The position numbers and the translations under genes are program-made. This document shows, one piece after another, positions 25,897-34,237 of a DNA stretch of 64,000 bases. The stretch lies in the NCBI RefSeq assembly GCF_009735645.1, contig NZ_CP032550.1, positions 2,604,001-2,668,000 on the forward strand, read 5' to 3'. Within the stretch, counting starts at the first letter, position 1; every line of letters begins with the position of its first letter. The notes beneath the pieces were generated by a model. It searched no databases and had not been told where the DNA came from. It saw only the letters and a program-made list of their open reading frames with translations. This DNA is from Microbacterium oryzae. Its GTDB lineage: Bacteria; Actinomycetota; Actinomycetes; Actinomycetales; Microbacteriaceae.

Positions 25897-27177
25897 CTAC
25901 AGCCGCGCGAGCGTCTGCACGTCGTCGCCGAACTCCCGCGCGGTCGCCTCGGACACCGTCGCGCGCGTGGCACCCAGCGCAGCCAGGTAGTCCTCGGTGT
26001 GCAGCGACGCGTCGGCGGTGTCGCCGTCGCGAAGCGCGCGGGCGAGCGCCTCCTGCGATGCCCGACGTGCGGCGTACTCGATGTCGGCCGGCGTCAGCCC
26101 GTCGCTCGCCGCCACCAGCGCGTCGAAGTCGAGCCCCGCGACGACCTGCTCCGGCACGTACCGGTGCCAGATCGCGCAGCGCGCCTCGTCGTCGGGGAGC
26201 CCGATCGGGATGACGTAGTCGAAGCGCCCGTGCCGGAGGAACGCCGCGTCCAGCGCCCGCACGAAGTTCGTCGCGCAGATGAGCAGCCGCCCCTCCCGCT
26301 CGCGGAACTCCGCCACGAGCTTCAGCAGCTCGTTCGTCACGCCCTGCATCGGCGACGGCGGCTCGCCGCCTCGACGCGCGGCGATCTCCTCCACCTCGTC
26401 GATGAACACCACGGCGTGCTCGAGCTCACCGATCACCTCGAACGTCTGCCGCAGCGCGGCCGCGAGTCCACCGGGCTCACCCGACAGGCGCGACGGGAAC
26501 AGCTCGACGAAGGGCCAGTCGAGCCGCGACGCGACAGCCTTCGCGAACGTCGTCTTGCCCGTGCCGGGTGGCCCGAACAGCATGACCGCGCGCGGCGGCA
26601 CCACGCCGAAGCGGTCGGCGAGGTCCGGACGCGACAGCGGCACGACGAGCCGCTCCTCGAGGAGGTCCTTCTCCAGCTGCATGCCGCTGACGGCATCCCA
26701 CAGATGCCGCGGGAGGATGCGTCCGCCGACGTCCTTGAGGAGGTCGAGCTCACGCCGCTGCACCGGCATCTGCCGCTCGAGATACCGCAGCTGGGTGCGC
26801 GGCTCGAAGCCGTTGGCGGTGAGCCCGTCGAGGGCCCCGGCCTTGTCGGCGACGAGGATCGACAGCTTCCCCAGGCCGATCGGGGCCATCCGCCGCTCGA
26901 GCGCGTCGAGGAGGCTGGCCTCCACACGGTCGTCGCGCTCGTGCGGAGCGACAGCGAAGAACACCACCCACCCCTGTGCGTGGGCGGCGCGGCCCACCGC
27001 CGCCCCGACGACGCGGTCGTCACGCACGGCGACGACGGCATGGTCGGCCTGGCAGGAGGCGATCACCTCCGACAGGGCGTAGACGGGCGAGGCGTCGTCC
27101 TGGGCGGACTCCTCCCACAGGCGGACGATGCCGTCGAGGTCGTCGTCGTGGAAGTCGCGGATGCGGGTACGGCTCAT
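25897..27177 (-). CDS. GNAT acetyltransferase - AAA+ ATPase fusion protein
   Basis: This 426-residue protein joins two domains. Residues 1-130 look like a GNAT acyltransferase: beta strand 'VVAVRDDRVVGAAVGRA', a degenerate acetyl-CoA loop region and a C-terminal 'ANGFEPRTQLRYLERQM'. Residues 150-390 form an AAA+ module with Walker A 'GPPGTGKT', Walker B 'VVFIDEVEEIAAR', sensor-1 'ICATNF' and an arginine finger in 'RHGRFD', of the FtsH/p97-like classical group. The strong AGGAGG before the ATG fixes the start. I do not know a function; a remodeller guided or regulated by an acyl-CoA sensor is speculation. Confidence 0.8.
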   Translation of the reverse strand: MSRTRIRDFHDDDLDGIVRLWEESAQDDASPVYALSEVIASCQADHAVVAVRDDRVVGAAVGRAAHAQGWVVFFAVAPHERDDRVEASLLDALERRMAPIGLGKLSILVADKAGALDGLTANGFEPRTQLRYLERQMPVQRRELDLLKDVGGRILPRHLWDAVSGMQLEKDLLEERLVVPLSRPDLADRFGVVPPRAVMLFGPPGTGKTTFAKAVASRLDWPFVELFPSRLSGEPGGLAAALRQTFEVIGELEHAVVFIDEVEEIAARRGGEPPSPMQGVTNELLKLVAEFREREGRLLICATNFVRALDAAFLRHGRFDYVIPIGLPDDEARCAIWHRYVPEQVVAGLDFDALVAASDGLTPADIEYAARRASQEALARALRDGDTADASLHTEDYLAALGATRATVSEATAREFGDDVQTLARL

Positions 27178-27280
27178 GATGCCTCCTGGCGGCAGCGGTC
27201 GCTCGGGGAAGAGCGGCGGAGAGGTGCCGGCAGGGGTCGTGCCGTTCGGTGCGGTCCCGGGTGCGGGAATCGTTCCGCAC

Positions 27281-27286
27281 AGGATA
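27281..27286 (-). promoter_or_regulatory. -10 box and 5' hairpin before the GNAT-AAA+ gene
   Basis: TATCCT on the minus strand lies about 105 bp before the start codon, so this gene, unlike many here, has a long leader. Right at the expected transcription start is an 8-bp hairpin (27261-27280, GTGCGG...CCGCAC), and AGGAGG stands four bases before the ATG. Confidence 0.45.
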
Positions 27287-27293
27287 GCGGATG

Positions 27294-28394
27294 CTACGCC
27301 GCGCGCTCGCCGCGCTCCCGCAGCGTCGATCGGATGGCCTGGGCGACGGCCCGACCGGCCCGGTTCGCGCCGACGGTCGAGGCGGATGGCCCGTACCCGA
27401 CGAGGAAGAGGCGCGGCTCGTCGAGCGCGCGGCTGCGGGACGCGCGGATGCCGCCCTCCGCGGTGCGCAGACCGAGCGGGGCGAGGTGCCGGAGGGCGGG
27501 TCGGAAACCCGTCGCCCAGAGGATGGCGTCGGCCGCGATGAAGGTGCCGTCGGCCATCCGCACGCCCTCCTCCTCGATCGAGGCGAACATCGGGTGCCGC
27601 ACGAGCACGCCGCGCTCGCGGGCGGCGATCGCCCACGGTGTCCAGTGCATGCCGGTGACGGAGATCACGCTCGCGGGCGGGAGGCCCCGGCGGATGCGCT
27701 CCTCGACGCCCGCGACGGCGGCGATGCGGGCGGGCTCGTCGAAGGCCTCGTCCGTCCACTGCGGCTCGCGGCGGGTCATCCACACCGTCTGGGCGACGTG
27801 CGAGATCTCCTCGAGCAGCTGCACAGCCGAGATGCCGGCGCCGACGACGATGACCCGCTTCCCGGCGAACTCGTCCGCGGAGACGTAGTCCGCGACGTGC
27901 AGCTGCTGACCACGGAATCGCTCCTGACCCGGATAGTGCGGGACGAACGGGCTCGTCCACGTGCCTGTCGCGTTGACGACGAACCGCGCGGACCAGCCGC
28001 CGGCGTCGGTCTCGACGAGGAGGCGGCCATCCGGGGCGTCATCCTCACGACGCACTGCGCGCACCCGGACGGGTCGTCGCACACGCAGGTCGAACATCCG
28101 CTCGTACTCGGCGAAGTAGGCGGGCAGGATGTCCCGGCTCGCGCTCTCGGGGTCGGCGGGCGGCACCGGATGGCCGGGGAGCTCGTGGATGCCGTTGACC
28201 GTGGCCATCCGGAGCGACGCCCAGCGGTGCTGCCACGCGCCGCCCGGTGCGGCATCCCCGTCGAGGACCACGAAGGTCTCGGCCCCGCCGGCGTCGACGG
28301 GCGCGAGCCCGATGCGGCGCAGGTGGTACGCCGCCGAGAGTCCGGCCTGCCCCGCTCCGATGACGATGACGTCGACGGGACGCGGAGTGCTCAT
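27294..28394 (-). CDS. Flavin-containing monooxygenase-like NAD(P)-binding protein
   Basis: This 366-residue two-dinucleotide-binding flavoprotein has an FAD motif 'VDVIVIGAGQAGLSAAYHL' at the N-terminus, an NADPH motif 'GKRVIVVGAGISAVQLLEEI' in the middle, the 'ATGTWTSP' motif between them, and 'ILWATGFRP' near residue 310. It resembles CzcO-like and YUCCA-like single-component oxygenases or reductases. It could oxygenate a small organic substrate; none is suggested by context. It stands between the AAA+ fusion gene and the fructokinase with no sign of co-transcription. Confidence 0.85.
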   Translation of the reverse strand: MSTPRPVDVIVIGAGQAGLSAAYHLRRIGLAPVDAGGAETFVVLDGDAAPGGAWQHRWASLRMATVNGIHELPGHPVPPADPESASRDILPAYFAEYERMFDLRVRRPVRVRAVRREDDAPDGRLLVETDAGGWSARFVVNATGTWTSPFVPHYPGQERFRGQQLHVADYVSADEFAGKRVIVVGAGISAVQLLEEISHVAQTVWMTRREPQWTDEAFDEPARIAAVAGVEERIRRGLPPASVISVTGMHWTPWAIAARERGVLVRHPMFASIEEEGVRMADGTFIAADAILWATGFRPALRHLAPLGLRTAEGGIRASRSRALDEPRLFLVGYGPSASTVGANRAGRAVAQAIRSTLRERGERAA

Positions 28395-28435
28395 GCCCGG
28401 TGCAACAGGTCGGGGGTGATGGGAATTCCGGAGAA

Positions 28436-29317
28436 TCAGCTCAGCTCGCTCGCCCAGGGCAGATCCGCGCCGGAGCGCGAGACCGTGATCGAGGCAGCCG
28501 TCAGGGCGCGATCGAGGACCTGCTCGAGCGCTGTGCCGTCCGGCCCTTCGAGGAGGGACGGGTCTGCGGCGACGGCCGCCACGAGCACGGTCATGAACGT
28601 GTCTCCCGCCCCGATCGTGTCGGCGACCGCGACGGGCTTCGACGGCTGGAAGATGCGGTGATCGCGGGTGGCGATGACCGCGCCCCGGCTTCCGCGGGTG
28701 ACAGCGGCGACGCGCGCACCCGCGTCGAGGACGGTGTCGAGGACCTCGTTCTCCGCTGCTCCGGGGAAGAGCCAGGCGGCGTCCTCATCGCTCATCTTCA
28801 CCAGGTCCGAAACAGCGATGCGTCGGAGGATGAGCCGCCGTGCTCTGTCCTCGTCATCGATGAGGGAGACGCGGATGTTCGGATCGAAGGTGATCGCGCC
28901 TCCGGCCGCTCGGGCGTCGTCGAGCATCCGCCCGACGACGGCGGCGCCGGGTGCGAGCCAGGATCCGAGCGAGCCGGTGTGGACCACCGAGTATCCGTCG
29001 ACCGGAAGCGGCGCGGGATCCCACTCGATCGCGAAGTCGTAGACCGCGTCGCCATCGGCGGAGATGTCGGCCGTCGCGGTCGATGTCGAGCGCGCGCCGA
29101 CGCTTCCGGGGCTCAGCCGGGCGCCGGACGCCTCGATGTGCGCGCGAATGGTGCGGCCCGCCTCGTCGTCTCCGAGAGCGGTGTGCAGGACCGGCGCGAG
29201 TCCCAGGCGACCGAGACCCAGGGCCACGTTGGCCGGCGACCCACCCGGCGCCGTGCGGAGCACGCCGTTCTCACGCGCCATGTCGAGCAGCGCCTCTCCG
29301 ATGATGAGCGTCTTCAC
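28436..29317 (-). CDS. PfkB-family kinase, probable fructokinase
   Basis: This 293-residue ribokinase-fold sugar kinase has 'GGSPANVALGLGRLG' near the N-terminus and the catalytic 'DTIGAGDTFMTVLVAA' near residue 225. Divergent pairing with the LacI regulator of the fructan locus points to fructose as substrate, giving fructose-6-phosphate. The GTG at 29317 is chosen because AAGGAG stands six bases before it; the longer frame starting at 29371 has no such site. This is the only member of the locus on the minus strand. Confidence 0.85.
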   Translation of the reverse strand: MKTLIIGEALLDMARENGVLRTAPGGSPANVALGLGRLGLAPVLHTALGDDEAGRTIRAHIEASGARLSPGSVGARSTSTATADISADGDAVYDFAIEWDPAPLPVDGYSVVHTGSLGSWLAPGAAVVGRMLDDARAAGGAITFDPNIRVSLIDDEDRARRLILRRIAVSDLVKMSDEDAAWLFPGAAENEVLDTVLDAGARVAAVTRGSRGAVIATRDHRIFQPSKPVAVADTIGAGDTFMTVLVAAVAADPSLLEGPDGTALEQVLDRALTAASITVSRSGADLPWASELS

Positions 29318-29385
29318 GTCATGCTCCTTCCGGTGGGCGAGCCGAGTGGCTCGCTGGGTCAGGTCGAACACGTCGAGAATACGCG

Positions 29386-29414
29386 TTGACGCGGGTTAGT
29401 AAACCGAGTAAGTT
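29386..29414 (+). promoter_or_regulatory. Promoter of the lacI-fructan genes with internal operator
   Basis: TTGACG (29386-29391) and TAAGTT (29409-29414) are separated by 17 bp, a good sigma-70-type promoter. Between them lies GGTT-AGTA-AACC (29394-29405), an interrupted inverted repeat placed where a repressor would block RNA polymerase. The LacI-type protein encoded just downstream is the likely ligand; the start codon of the divergent kinase is 69 bp from the -35 box. Confidence 0.65.
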
Positions 29415-29450
29415 AGCTGCAGCACCTCACGAGCAGACATAGGAGTCGAC

Positions 29451-30476
29451 ATGGCACGCAAGCGCCCCGCCACGATGGCGGACATCGCGCAGGTGGCCGG
29501 CGTCAGTCGCACCACCGTGTCCTTCGTGCTCAATGACCGCACCGATGTGATGATCCCCGCCGCGACCCGCGATCGCGTGCAGAAGGTCGCCGCCGGATTG
29601 GGATATCGACGCAATGCCGCGGCGCGAGCCCTGGCTACGCAGAGCAGTGGTCTGCTCGGCCTGGTGACTGAGATCGTCACCTCTCCCTTCGCCGCCGATG
29701 TCATCCGCGGTGCGCAGCAGCGCGCGTGGGAGCAGGAGCGCTTCCTGCTCATCGCCCCGAGCGAGGACGAGCACGCCATGGACGCCCTGGCGATCGAGAA
29801 GCTCCTGGAGCAGCGCGTGGAGGGAATCCTCCTCGCCGCCGCATGGCACCGCGCGATCAGCGTGCCCGACGCCGCGAAGGACGTCCCCTGCGTCCTCGTG
29901 AACTGCTACGACGAGAAGGGCGAGTTCCCCGCTGTCGTGCCCGACGAGGTCACAGGCGGTCGACGGGCAGCCGCCGCCCTCATCGACGCCGGACACGAGC
30001 GCATCGGACACATCACCCTCACCCCGGGCATCCCCGCGCAGATCGGGCGACTCGAAGGCTTCCGTGCCGAGCTGCAGGAATCGGGTCTCGGACTCGACGA
30101 CGATCTCGTCTGCCTCGGCGACGCCACCGCGGAGAGCGGATACCTCGCCGGTCGGGAACTCCTCGAGCGCGCCGACCGGCCGACCGCGATCTTCTGCGGC
30201 AACGACCGGATCGCGATGGGCCTCTACGACGCGGCCAAGGATCTCGGACTCTCGATCCCCGGAGACCTCTCGGTCGTCGGTTTCGACGACCAGGAGATCC
30301 TCGCGGCGTACCTGCGCCCGAAGCTGACCACTGTCGCCCTTCCCTTCGCGGGGATGGGCGCAGCCGGGGTGAGCATGCTCACCTCGCTGACAGCGGGCAG
30401 ACCGATTCAGGACGCGCGCGTCCTGATCGACTGCCCGCTGCGCACACGCTCGTCCGTTGGGCCGGTAATCCCGTGA
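29451..30476 (+). CDS. LacI-family transcriptional regulator of fructan locus
   Basis: This 341-residue LacI/GalR regulator has an N-terminal helix-turn-helix 'MADIAQVAGVSRTTVSFVLN' (about residues 9-28), a hinge helix region to about residue 60 ('RRNAAARALATQ'), and a periplasmic-binding-like effector domain with 'GHERIGHITLTPG' and 'FCGNDRIAMGLYDAAKDLG'. AGGAG stands five bases before the ATG. It is the first gene of the rightward fructan genes and most likely represses them and the divergent kinase until a fructose derivative binds. The effector is an inference. Confidence 0.92.
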   Translation: MARKRPATMADIAQVAGVSRTTVSFVLNDRTDVMIPAATRDRVQKVAAGLGYRRNAAARALATQSSGLLGLVTEIVTSPFAADVIRGAQQRAWEQERFLLIAPSEDEHAMDALAIEKLLEQRVEGILLAAAWHRAISVPDAAKDVPCVLVNCYDEKGEFPAVVPDEVTGGRRAAAALIDAGHERIGHITLTPGIPAQIGRLEGFRAELQESGLGLDDDLVCLGDATAESGYLAGRELLERADRPTAIFCGNDRIAMGLYDAAKDLGLSIPGDLSVVGFDDQEILAAYLRPKLTTVALPFAGMGAAGVSMLTSLTAGRPIQDARVLIDCPLRTRSSVGPVIP

Positions 30477-30521
30477 CGAGCGACCTCCCGCACCAATGAA
30501 GCAATCGGAAGGATCACTTCG

Positions 30522-32201
30522 ATGATATCCACACGCATTCGAGGGCGACGCCTGGCCGGCGTCCTCGTGGCCGCGGCAGCGGCGACGACGCTGCTGCTGA
30601 GCGGCTGCACGGCGGGCGACGCGGGCGACGCGGGCGGCGACGCCGCCTCCGGCCCGCTGCTCACGATCCCGCGCGAGGACATGGGCACGTTCAGCCAGAA
30701 CTTCAACCCGTTCTCGCCCAACGCCGCTCCCATGACGCAGCAGGCGATCTACGAGTCGATGATCATCTACAACCCCGCGGACGGCAGCACGACCCCCTGG
30801 CTCGCCGAGTCCTGGGAGGCGTCCGATGACGGGCTGAGCCTCACCTTCCACCTGCGCGACGGTGTGAAGTGGTCGGACGGGGAGCCGTTCAGCGCGAAGG
30901 ACGTGGCGACGACGTTCGGCCTTCAGCAGAAGATCGTCGAGGGCAGCTTCCCGTACGTCTCGAAGGTCGAGGCGGCGGACGACGCGACCGTCGTCTTCAC
31001 CTTCTCCGAGCCCTTCTCGCCGGGCCTGTTCGAGGTCGGGCAGCAGGTCATCGTGCCCGATCATATCTGGGCGGACCAGGAGAATCCCGACAAGTTCGAA
31101 AACGAGACCCCCGTCGGCACGGGCCCGTACACCGAGGTGTCGAAGTTCCAGGCGCAGTCCTTCGAGCTGCTGCCGAATCCGGAGTACTGGCAGCAGGACA
31201 AGCAGAATCTCCCGGGTGTGCGAATGCTGGCTTTCGCGGGAAATGACGGCGCGAACCTCGCCGCGATCAACGGCGACGTCGACTGGGCGCCGCAGTTCAT
31301 GCCCGACATCCAGAAGACGTACGTCGATCGCGACCCGGAGCACCGCCACTACTGGTTCCCGCCCACCGGGGCCATGATCAACTGGCAGCTCAACACCACG
31401 AAGCCGATGTTCGAGGATCCGCAGGTGCGCAAGGCGCTGAGCCTCGCGGTCGACCGGGAGCAGGTCGTGAAGGTCGGCATGTCCGGCTACACTGAACCCG
31501 CCGACTGCAGCGGCCTGTCGGGCTCGTACAGCACGTGGAAGGACGAGTCGCTCCTCGGCTCGTGCGACTGGATCGGTCACGACCCCGAGAAGGCGGGCGA
31601 GATGCTCGACGAAGCCGGCTTCGAGGCGGGCGCGGACGGCAAGCGCACGACCCCGGACGGCGAGCCGTTCGCATTCAAGATCTCGGTCGGGTCCACCTCG
31701 ACGGACTGGCTCTCCGTGGCGAACATCATCTCGCAGGACCTGGCGGACATCGGAGTGACGGCCACGGTCGATGCACCGGACTGGGCCGCGGTCACGGCCG
31801 CGTACGAGCAGGGCACGTTCGACACCGGCATCGTGTGGAGCGACAACGCTCCGACGCCCTACCAGTACTACCGCTCGCTCATGTCGAGCGAGACGCTGAA
31901 GCCGGTCGGAGAGCAGACGTTCTCGAACTACCACCGCTTCAGCGACCCCCAGGCGGATGAGCTGCTCGATCGGTTCTCGGCGGCGTCGGACGAGACCGCG
32001 CAGCACGAGATCGTCGATCAGCTGCAGGCGCTGTACAGCGAGGTCGCCCCCGTCGTCCCGCTGTTCCCGGGCCCGGAGTGGGGTGCCTACACCGACACCC
32101 GCTTCACGGGGTGGCCGACAGAGGACGACCCCTACGCGACGCTCGCGACGCGCTCTCCCACGACCGTCCTCGTGCTGACCTCCCTGCAGCCCGTCGACTG
32201 A
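30522..32201 (+). CDS. Family 5 (Opp/Dpp-type) solute-binding lipoprotein
   Basis: This 559-residue lipoprotein has a signal peptide ending in lipobox LSGC with the lipidated Cys29. The mature protein has the usual family layout, including 'YESMIIYNPADGSTTPWLAE', 'LRDGVKWSDGEPFSAKDV' and 'VRKALSLAVDREQVV'. The family mostly binds peptides, but some actinobacterial and Thermotoga members bind oligosaccharides. Here the neighbours are GH32 fructan hydrolases and a fructokinase, so fructo-oligosaccharide is the likely ligand. A strong stem-loop follows the gene and may keep its mRNA level above that of the permeases. Confidence 0.9.
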   Translation: MISTRIRGRRLAGVLVAAAAATTLLLSGCTAGDAGDAGGDAASGPLLTIPREDMGTFSQNFNPFSPNAAPMTQQAIYESMIIYNPADGSTTPWLAESWEASDDGLSLTFHLRDGVKWSDGEPFSAKDVATTFGLQQKIVEGSFPYVSKVEAADDATVVFTFSEPFSPGLFEVGQQVIVPDHIWADQENPDKFENETPVGTGPYTEVSKFQAQSFELLPNPEYWQQDKQNLPGVRMLAFAGNDGANLAAINGDVDWAPQFMPDIQKTYVDRDPEHRHYWFPPTGAMINWQLNTTKPMFEDPQVRKALSLAVDREQVVKVGMSGYTEPADCSGLSGSYSTWKDESLLGSCDWIGHDPEKAGEMLDEAGFEAGADGKRTTPDGEPFAFKISVGSTSTDWLSVANIISQDLADIGVTATVDAPDWAAVTAAYEQGTFDTGIVWSDNAPTPYQYYRSLMSSETLKPVGEQTFSNYHRFSDPQADELLDRFSAASDETAQHEIVDQLQALYSEVAPVVPLFPGPEWGAYTDTRFTGWPTEDDPYATLATRSPTTVLVLTSLQPVD

Positions 32202-32218
32202 CAGCAGGGCGTTCGCGC

Positions 32219-32258
32219 CCCCGTCGGGGCTGGGTAGGACAACCCAGCCCCGACGGGG
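32219..32258 (+). terminator. Intra-operon stem-loop after the binding-protein gene
   Basis: Arms 32219-32235 and 32242-32258 form a perfect 17-bp stem with a 6-nt loop (AGGACA). No T-run follows, and the permease gene starts 30 bp later with GAAAGG as ribosome binding site. This is the common arrangement in which a hairpin stabilises the upstream mRNA or causes partial termination so that more binding protein than permease is made. Confidence 0.8.
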
Positions 32259-32287
32259 CGTGCCCTCCTGACGCGAAAGGAACCGTC

Positions 32288-33265
32288 ATGAGATTCATCA
32301 TGCGTCGGCTGGGGTTCTACCTCGTGGCGTTCTGGCTCTCGATCACCCTCAACTTCCTGCTGCCACGGCTCATGCCGGGCGATCCGGTCTCGAGGATGCT
32401 GTCCCGGTCACAGGGGCAGCTGGATCCCTCTCAGATCGACTCCCTGCGTCGGCTCCTCGGCGTGGACGAGCGGCCCTGGTGGCAGCAGTACCCCGAGTAT
32501 CTGTGGCGCGTGCTCACCGGCGACCTCGGCATCTCGATCTCCCGCTTCCCGACGCCGGTCACCGACGTCATCGGCACTCAGCTGCCGTGGACGCTGCTGC
32601 TCGGATTCACCTCGTTGATCCTCGCCGTCATCATCGGCAACCTCCTCGGGATCATCGCCGCCTGGCGACGCGGCAGTTTCCTCGACTCGTTCGTGCCGCC
32701 GTTCCTGGTTTTCCTCGGATCCTTCCCGTACTTCTGGCTCGCGATGGGGCTCCTCTACGTCTTCGGCATCGCGCTGGGATGGGCACCGCTCAGCCACGCG
32801 TTCTCGGTGGGACTCGAGCCCTCGTTCAGCCCGGTGTTCCTCAGCGACGTCGCGGCCCACCTCGTCCTGCCCGCGCTCTCGATCGTCTTCGTCTCCGTCG
32901 GCGGATGGATGCTCGCGATGCGCAACACCATGATCGGCACGAACAGCGAGGACTACATCCTCATGGCGGAGGCGAAGGGGCTGCATCCGTCGCGCATCAT
33001 GTTCGCCTACTCCGCCCGCAACGCGATGCTGCCGGCGGTGACGAACATCGGCATGAGCATCGGCTTCATCGTCGGCGGTGCGCTGCTGACCGAGGTCGTG
33101 TTCGCGTATCCGGGTGTCGGCTACCAGCTGATGGCCGCCGTGCAGGGCCTGGACTACCCGCTCATGCAGGGCATGTTCCTCACGATCACGGGGGCCGTGC
33201 TCCTCGCCAACTTCCTCATCGACATCATCTACGTCCGCCTCGACCCGCGCGTGCGGGTGTCCTGA
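32288..33265 (+). CDS. Opp/Dpp-type ABC permease 1 (DppB-like)
   Basis: This 325-residue membrane protein has the DppB topology: an N-terminal helix, an extracellular loop with 'LMPGDPVSRMLSRSQGQL', and five further helices. The cytoplasmic EAA loop is 'DYILMAEAKGLHPSRIMFAY', which contacts the ATPase. It pairs with the next permease to form the channel for the substrate delivered by the preceding lipoprotein. ATG at 32288 follows GAAAGG. Confidence 0.92.
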   Translation: MRFIMRRLGFYLVAFWLSITLNFLLPRLMPGDPVSRMLSRSQGQLDPSQIDSLRRLLGVDERPWWQQYPEYLWRVLTGDLGISISRFPTPVTDVIGTQLPWTLLLGFTSLILAVIIGNLLGIIAAWRRGSFLDSFVPPFLVFLGSFPYFWLAMGLLYVFGIALGWAPLSHAFSVGLEPSFSPVFLSDVAAHLVLPALSIVFVSVGGWMLAMRNTMIGTNSEDYILMAEAKGLHPSRIMFAYSARNAMLPAVTNIGMSIGFIVGGALLTEVVFAYPGVGYQLMAAVQGLDYPLMQGMFLTITGAVLLANFLIDIIYVRLDPRVRVS

Positions 33266-33277
33266 GAGGGGAACACC

Positions 33278-34237
33278 ATGGCAACCACGCAGACCGCGCT
33301 CATGGCGACCGCGCCGCGCAACCCCCGTGGCCTCGTCCGACTGCTGCGGAACCTGGGCCGCAACGGGAAGGCGGTGGCCGGCCTGGTCATCATCCTGCTG
33401 TTCGTCCTCAGCGCGCTCCTCGCGCCGGTGATCTTCCCCGAGGACCCTTCGCGCATCCTCGACGGCGGCGCGACCCCGCCGAACGGCGAGCATCTGCTCG
33501 GCACCACCGCGAAGGGGCAGGACGTGCTCGCCCTCACCCTGTGGGGCTCCCGGGCGTCGCTCTTCGTCGGCTTCACCGCGGGGCTGCTCGCGACGCTGGT
33601 CGCGGTGCTCATCGGGCTCGCGGGCGCGTACTTCGGAGGCGTCCTCGATGACCTCCTCAGCCTCGCGACCAATGTCTTCCTGCTGATTCCCGGGCTGCCG
33701 CTGCTCGTCATCCTGGCCGCGTTCCTGCCGCCCGGGCTCGGCACCGTGATCGTGGTGCTGACGATCACGGGCTGGGCCGGCGGTGCGCGCATCCTGCGCG
33801 CGCAGGGCATGTCGATTCGCGGGAAGGACTACGTCGCGGCGTCGATCGTCAGCGGCGAGCGGCCGCTGCGCATCATGCTGCGCGACATCCTGCCGAACAT
33901 GGCCTCGATCGTCATGACGACTCTGCTCGGCTGCATCATCGGCTCGATCGGCGCTCAAGCGGGCCTGGAATTCCTCGGCCTCGGAGATTCCAACACCATC
34001 TCGTGGGGGACCAACCTCTTTTGGGCGACGAGCGACGGTTCGCTCATGCTCGGCCAGTGGTGGATCTTCGTCCCCTCCGGCTTAGCGATCGCGCTCATCG
34101 CCTTCGCGCTGTCGCTGTGCAACTACGCCGTGGATGAGATCACGAACCCGCGATTGCGGAAGCCGCGGCGCGCGGCGAGCGCGAGCGCCCCCACGCTCGT
34201 GACCATCGGGGACGCCGGAAGGGAGAGCCGCTCATGA
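33278..34237 (+). CDS. Opp/Dpp-type ABC permease 2 (DppC-like)
   Basis: This 319-residue membrane protein has a first helix at about residues 34-54, the extracellular stretch 'GEHLLGTTAKGQDVLALTLW' typical of DppC/OppC (the 'GTD..GRD' region), and the EAA loop 'KDYVAASIVSGERPLRIMLR'. It is the second half of the membrane channel. The gene starts 12 bp after its partner and its stop overlaps the ATPase start (ATGA, 34234-34237). Confidence 0.92.
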   Translation: MATTQTALMATAPRNPRGLVRLLRNLGRNGKAVAGLVIILLFVLSALLAPVIFPEDPSRILDGGATPPNGEHLLGTTAKGQDVLALTLWGSRASLFVGFTAGLLATLVAVLIGLAGAYFGGVLDDLLSLATNVFLLIPGLPLLVILAAFLPPGLGTVIVVLTITGWAGGARILRAQGMSIRGKDYVAASIVSGERPLRIMLRDILPNMASIVMTTLLGCIIGSIGAQAGLEFLGLGDSNTISWGTNLFWATSDGSLMLGQWWIFVPSGLAIALIAFALSLCNYAVDEITNPRLRKPRRAASASAPTLVTIGDAGRESRS

